Made by a program: the position numbers and the translations under genes
NCBI GenBank assembly: GCA_025464975.1
Contig: JAODMT010000020.1
Span: 62,001-126,000, forward strand
DNA from: Microbacteriaceae bacterium
GTDB taxonomy: Bacteria > Actinomycetota > Actinomycetes > Actinomycetales > Microbacteriaceae
Direction: 5' to 3'
DNA: 64,000 bases
The notes under the pieces: generated by a model
Seen by the model: the letters and a program-made list of their open reading frames with translations, nothing else
Databases searched by the model: none
Told to the model about the DNA's origin: nothing
Part shown: piece by piece, positions 60,149 to 64,000 of the stretch
Layout of the letters: each line of letters starts with the position of its first letter
Numbering within the stretch: position 1 is the stretch's first letter

Positions 60149-60631
60149 TCAGTCGTCTTCGCCGATGTCTTCATTCCAGAGCGCCGGGTGTTCGGCGATG
60201 AATTGTCCCATCGTTGCGATGAGAGCCGGGTCGTTGACCACAGCCAATTCCACTCCGTTGTCGGCGAGCCAGTCCTGGCCGCCGAGGAAGGATACGTCGT
60301 CGCCGACCACAACGCGTCCGATGCCGAACTGGCGCACCAACCCGGAGCAATACCAGCACGGAGAAAGCGTGGTCACCATGACGGTGTCCCGATAGCTGCG
60401 CTGGCGACCGGCGTTGTGAAACGCGTTGGTTTCCGCGTGCATCGCCGCGTCGCCGTCCTGCACCCGTCGGTTGTGACCGCTGCCGAGGAGTGTTCCGTCG
60501 GAAGAAAACAGGGCCGCGCCGATCGGGATTCCCCCCTCGGACCTTCCCCGCTCGGCTTCAGCGACGGCGACTGCCAGTTTGTCGGCGTCGGTCGCGTAGA
60601 CGGCTCCGATCACCGGTGTCACGCTTGTCAC
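60149..60631 (-). CDS. Cytosine deaminase-like nucleoside/nucleobase deaminase
   Basis: A 160-residue zinc deaminase of the yeast-cytosine-deaminase/guanine-deaminase type. The zinc site consists of His65-Glu67 (MHAETNA) and Cys92/Cys95 (PCWYC). The linked cytosine-type permease makes cytosine or 5-methylcytosine a likely substrate. GTG at 60631 overlaps the permease stop as GTGA. Confidence 0.88.
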   Translation of the reverse strand: MTSVTPVIGAVYATDADKLAVAVAEAERGRSEGGIPIGAALFSSDGTLLGSGHNRRVQDGDAAMHAETNAFHNAGRQRSYRDTVMVTTLSPCWYCSGLVRQFGIGRVVVGDDVSFLGGQDWLADNGVELAVVNDPALIATMGQFIAEHPALWNEDIGEDD

Positions 60632-62100
60632 GCGACGTCATCCGCGGCATCCACGCCCACGACCAGCTCGGGAGCTTCGCCCAGCGGGCCGCCGACCGCG
60701 GGCCTTAGGGCCGAGAACAGCGCGTAATAGACGACTGCCGCAATGAGGAGTCCGAAGATCGCGGTGAGGTCACCGATCGCGGAGATGGAGAACTTTCCCG
60801 GAGGGGTGGTCGCGGTGACGAGCAGGCCGTGGAAGAACGTCTGGTTGGAGAACAGCGTGATCGACACAACGAGCCCGATTAGGAATGCCACCACGCCAGC
60901 CCTGTTTCGGTACTTTGCCTTGTCGGTCACCAGCGAGGCGATCTCGGTGTTCCGCCGCAAGTACCGGTCGACGAGCACGACACCAAGCCACGGGGCGATC
61001 CAGTATGCGATGACGAGAAGGAAGTTCTCATAGTCCGCGCTCAACTGCGCATTGAGCACCGCGCTGAGCGCGATGAAGAATCCGACGACACCGAAGCCGA
61101 GGGCGATAATGGCCCGTCGAAGCGCGAACCGGATCTTGATTCCGGCGGCGAGAAAGGACATTGCTCCGGAATAGATGTTGAGCGCGTTGGCGGCGATCGC
61201 GCCGACGGCGATGGCGACGAGGGTGAAGTCGCGAATCACCGACGGCATGCTCGCCGTGAACGACGCGGTCGGATCTCCAGGGTTGAACCCGGCGATGGTC
61301 GCAGCTGCGGCTCCGGCCGCCATGAGCACGATGCACGAGATGAAGTTGCCAAGACCCGCAGCCCACCCCATGGACTTGCGGCTGGTTGATGCCTTCAGGT
61401 ATCGGCTGTAGTCGGAGGCGTAGGGGTTCCAGCCGGCCGCGTATCCGAACGCGGCTCCGGCGGCAAGGGTGAACCCGCCGAAGCTGAAGTTGCCGCCCTT
61501 TTGCACGAGTCCGAGGTTGGCGTGAAGGAAGATGGTGACCGTCGCGACGACGAAGATCGCACCGAGCACGTAGCTCGAATAGCGCTCGAACACCTGCACG
61601 AGATCGTGTCCGATGAACGCGACTGCAACCTCGATTGCGACGACGACGATGAGCGCGAAGGCGACCGGCATACCCGTGAGGGTCGAGAGCGCGAAGGCCC
61701 CGCTGACGGAGTTCACGGCGAACCATCCGAGTCCGGCCATGATCGTGTTGATCGCCGCGGGAAGGATGTTGCCGCGGTACCCGAATGCGGTGCGGCTGAG
61801 CACCATCTGGGCGAGTCCCTCGCGTGGGCCCCAGGTGGACAGGATCCCCTGGGTCAGGGCCCCGGCCGCCGTCCCGAGCGCCAGGGCGAACATCGCCGGC
61901 CAGAATCCGAGGCCGAAATAGGCCACCGCAATGACCCCGACGAAGATCGTGGCGAACTCGAGGTTGGGCGCGGACCAGGTAGCAAACAGTTGCCAGGGGG
62001 AGCCGTGCCGGCGATCGGCCGGAATTGCCTCGATTCCGCCCGGCTCGACGGAGGTGGTTCGCGAGTGGGGCGGCTCCAGGGCCGTCGTCGTGTCGGTCAT
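60628..62100 (-). CDS. NCS1-family cytosine/purine permease
   Basis: A 490-residue transporter with twelve predicted helices, belonging to the nucleobase-cation-symport 1 family (CodB type). The signature near residues 120-140 (SRTAFGYRGNILPAAINTIMAGLGWF) and GWNPYASDYSRYL are characteristic. It is first in a two-gene operon with the deaminase, giving an uptake-and-deaminate pathway for cytosine. Confidence 0.92.
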   Translation of the reverse strand: MTDTTTALEPPHSRTTSVEPGGIEAIPADRRHGSPWQLFATWSAPNLEFATIFVGVIAVAYFGLGFWPAMFALALGTAAGALTQGILSTWGPREGLAQMVLSRTAFGYRGNILPAAINTIMAGLGWFAVNSVSGAFALSTLTGMPVAFALIVVVAIEVAVAFIGHDLVQVFERYSSYVLGAIFVVATVTIFLHANLGLVQKGGNFSFGGFTLAAGAAFGYAAGWNPYASDYSRYLKASTSRKSMGWAAGLGNFISCIVLMAAGAAAATIAGFNPGDPTASFTASMPSVIRDFTLVAIAVGAIAANALNIYSGAMSFLAAGIKIRFALRRAIIALGFGVVGFFIALSAVLNAQLSADYENFLLVIAYWIAPWLGVVLVDRYLRRNTEIASLVTDKAKYRNRAGVVAFLIGLVVSITLFSNQTFFHGLLVTATTPPGKFSISAIGDLTAIFGLLIAAVVYYALFSALRPAVGGPLGEAPELVVGVDAADDVA

Positions 62101-62197
62101 TCCCGAATCCTAAAGACACCGGACGATGGCAAAGGACGAAAGCGCCCGAATGTCACAAGTTGTTTACACGAGAGGGCTCTGCAATCCCCGCAACGGC

Positions 62198-62581
62198 TTA
62201 CTGTTCGCCCGTTCGACCGCGAAGTCGCTCGAGGTCGCGTCGCTCGCGTTTGGTTGGCCGGCCGGCCCCCCGGTCGCGCAACACGGTCGCCGGGATCCCC
62301 TCCTTTCGTGGAGGCGGCGGAGTGAGATCCACGAAGCACTCCGCGGCGATGACCGCTCCGACCCGTTTATTCACGAGCCGTGCCACGGTCACAGTGCGCT
62401 CAACGTCCGTGCCGCGCAGCCGGACCTCGTCGCCGACACGAAGCGGCTGAGCCGGTTTGGCTCGCTCGCCGTTGACCTGAACGTGACCGGCCTTGCAGGC
62501 GGCGGTAGCGGCCGATCGGGTCTTCGCGAGACGCACCGCCCACACCCAGGAGTCCACTCTGGCGCTCGAGACGGCATCCAT
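62198..62581 (-). CDS. S4-domain RNA-binding protein (Hsp15-like)
   Basis: A 127-residue protein with an N-terminal S4 fold (RVDSWVWAVRLAKTRSAATAACKAGHVQVNGERAKPAQPLRVGDEVRL) and a basic C-terminal tail (GRPTKRERRDLERLRGR). Hsp15-type proteins rescue stalled 50S subunits carrying a nascent chain. Single-gene unit. Confidence 0.88.
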   Translation of the reverse strand: MDAVSSARVDSWVWAVRLAKTRSAATAACKAGHVQVNGERAKPAQPLRVGDEVRLRGTDVERTVTVARLVNKRVGAVIAAECFVDLTPPPPRKEGIPATVLRDRGAGRPTKRERRDLERLRGRTGEQ

Positions 62582-62639
62582 GTTCAGACTCTACGTCCGA
62601 ATGCAGATGCCGGTGCGACCGCTCTCGCCGCCGCTTTGG

Positions 62640-63074
62640 TCAATGCGAGGCTCGCCAATCCACGAGTCCGCGTACCGTCGCGCTGTCGTCCCGCGCCAGT
62701 CGTTCGAGCACGTCGCCCGGGGCTGTGACATTGAGAGCGAGGAAGCCGCGCACGCGCTCCGAAGGGTCGTCGACCAGCGACCTCAGCACGCCGATCGGGG
62801 CGCGGTCGTTACGGGCAACGCTCGAGCGCACCGTCTCGTCCGGGTCGCTCGCCAGATGTGCAAACAGGTCGACTGGCGCGTGCGGGCTACTCGCTGCACT
62901 CTCCCGGATCTTCGGGTTGCCATCGGCGCCGAGAAGTCGAAGACGGCGAATCTTGCTCTCGGTCACCGGGGGAGCAGGGTGTAACGCGGCCGCCTGATCC
63001 GGGCTGAGCATGACCGGGCGGTGGTCTCGCATCGCTTGCCGTTGGTCTGGGGTATTGAACCGGATGCAGGACAT
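62640..63074 (-). CDS. LRV/HEAT-like repeat protein
   Basis: A 144-residue helical repeat protein with recurring patterns of the leucine-rich repeat variant type: PKIRESAASSPHAPVDLFAHLASDPDE, then SVARNDRAPIGVLRSLVDDPSE, then LALNVTAPGDVLERLARDDSA. Such proteins may scaffold or sense proteins; no iron-sulphur cysteines are present. It starts MSCIRFNTPDQRQ at 63074. Confidence 0.75.
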   Translation of the reverse strand: MSCIRFNTPDQRQAMRDHRPVMLSPDQAAALHPAPPVTESKIRRLRLLGADGNPKIRESAASSPHAPVDLFAHLASDPDETVRSSVARNDRAPIGVLRSLVDDPSERVRGFLALNVTAPGDVLERLARDDSATVRGLVDWRASH

Positions 63075-63126
63075 GACTCGACGTTACTGCCGACGCCGCA
63101 CGAATGCATCCGGCCACGCTTCGGTG

Positions 63127-63945
63127 TTACTCATTGACACTTTCCGGCTCGCGACGCGGCGGCCACGGGACGCTCGGTGATACACGCTGTTGATAGAGCG
63201 CGTACTCCGGGTACTTCGCGCGGGTGAGTGCCTCGGTGAACCTGGTCGAGCCGATGAAGAGGATGCTGAGCAGGGCCGCCCCGACCACGGTCCACTGCAG
63301 AATCGAGTTGGCGGCGACGGCACCGAACAGAAATATCACCCACCATTGCGCCTGTTCGAAAAAGAAGTTCGGGTGTCGAGACACCCGGAACAGTCCGGTC
63401 TGCAGAAAGCGGGGGGACGGTTCGCGTCCGGCGGCCAACTCTGACTTCTTCCACTCATGGAAATTCCACTGCTGTTGGTCAGCGACTGTCTCGCCGGCGA
63501 GGAATAGGAGGAACGCCATGACGAGCACCCCGTCGAGGAGGCCGAAAGGGGAGCGGTTTTGATACGCGGTCAGGGCGGGCAGAGTGAGCGCCACCAGGAT
63601 GATGTTCTGGTAGATCACGATGAAAAAGAAGTTGAACAGTTGGAATTGCCATCGCCGCATGCGAGAACGCAAGACCGGCCAACGATAGTCTTCGCGTCCC
63701 GAGTAGCCGCCCTTTTTGGCGAAATTGAAGGTGAGGCGGACTCCCCACAGCGTCACGAGCACGGCCATCACGGTGAGCCGAACGTCTGACAGACCGGCAA
63801 ACGTCGCGAAGACCCAGAGATACGCGACCGGAACCAACGACCAGATGCGGTCGACCCAGGAGTTGTCTCCCGTCGCCAGGGAGGCGATCCAGGCGAAGCC
63901 GCAGACCGCGCCGAAGATCGTTGCGATCAGCAGGATCGGAGACAT
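63127..63945 (-). CDS. DUF1295 / steroid 5-alpha-reductase-like membrane protein
   Basis: A 272-residue membrane protein with several helices. It contains the DUF1295 core GYSGREDYRW, FFFIVIYQNIILVAL and the C-terminal RVSRHPNFFFEQAQWWVIF, typical of the steroid 5-alpha-reductase C-terminal fold (reductase or isoprenylcysteine methyltransferase-like). Start MSPILLIATIF at 63945 is preferred to an upstream Met. Substrate unknown. Confidence 0.88.
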   Translation of the reverse strand: MSPILLIATIFGAVCGFAWIASLATGDNSWVDRIWSLVPVAYLWVFATFAGLSDVRLTVMAVLVTLWGVRLTFNFAKKGGYSGREDYRWPVLRSRMRRWQFQLFNFFFIVIYQNIILVALTLPALTAYQNRSPFGLLDGVLVMAFLLFLAGETVADQQQWNFHEWKKSELAAGREPSPRFLQTGLFRVSRHPNFFFEQAQWWVIFLFGAVAANSILQWTVVGAALLSILFIGSTRFTEALTRAKYPEYALYQQRVSPSVPWPPRREPESVNE

Positions 63946-64000
63946 GGCCCGAATCCTACCGGCGGGCGTCACCCTGCGCCGAGGCTACGGGACGGCGTTG
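63946..64000. other. Window end, no feature
   Basis: The final 55 bases hold only the upstream region of the DUF1295 gene; nothing else is seen. Confidence 0.3.

Noticed and set aside
1-64000. CRISPR arrays, IS elements, integrases, prophage genes
   Set aside because: No regularly spaced repeats, transposase or phage structural genes were seen in any frame.

Overview
The window is high-GC DNA with dense, short-spaced genes, many GTG/TTG starts, ATGA/GTGA/TTGA gene overlaps and deazaflavin-type (F420-like) enzymes. This points to an actinomycete, most likely a member of the Microbacteriaceae; that placement is inference from gene content and codon style, with no rRNA or marker gene in the window to confirm it. 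I see no prophage, insertion sequence, CRISPR array or convincing tRNA. It reads as ordinary chromosome with accessory metabolic islands.

Layout. 0-6.4 kb: a truncated PhoD-like phosphatase, a NYN/LOTUS RNA-binding protein, a divergent TetR / SnoaL-SDR pair, a cupin, a membrane protein-XRE pair and a MarR regulator. 6.7-8.7 kb: a small secreted protein followed by a signal peptidase fused to a DUF5305-like domain. 8.9-12.2 kb: mannose-6-phosphate isomerase-like cupin, a pterin dehydratase-glyoxalase fusion, a DUF1801 gene broken by one stop codon, and a HhH-GPD repair protein. 12.2-18.3 kb: alcohol dehydrogenase, threonine synthase-like enzyme, an HATPase-LuxR regulator and, divergently, hxlB-hxlA of the ribulose monophosphate formaldehyde-fixing pathway. 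18.4-24.1 kb: a cytosolic-looking HtrA protease, an FBP zinc-finger protein, LysE exporter, zinc peptidase, and a GntR/MFS pair.

24.1-30.8 kb is a complete sugar-uptake locus: LacI regulator, binding lipoprotein and two permeases in one coupled operon, divergent from a debranching-type glycosidase, with two LacI-type operators between them. 30.9-37.8 kb holds an SGNH-GAF fusion, ArsR-AHSA1, and a two-component system next to ApbE, an FMN-binding protein and a ferric-reductase-like protein, together a flavin-based electron-transfer module. 38-46.7 kb: lipoprotein, LysR/MFS pair with a duplicated LysR tail, acetamidase with a MetX-like hydrolase, acyltransferase and DedA. 46.7-51.3 kb: a teichoic-acid-type polymerase/glycosyltransferase and a second two-component system. 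51.3-64 kb: secreted amidase, zwf preceded by a four-hairpin non-coding stretch, LLM and F420-type enzymes, a membrane-anchored HtrA, a cytosine deaminase/permease pair, S4 and LRV proteins, and a DUF1295 membrane protein.

The most unusual items are a two-copy palindromic repeat family with conserved arms and divergent centres, a tandem-hairpin RNA candidate upstream of zwf, the SipW-DUF5305 fusion, the LysR tail duplication flanking a lipoprotein gene, and the RuMP island with its long inverted-repeat operator.
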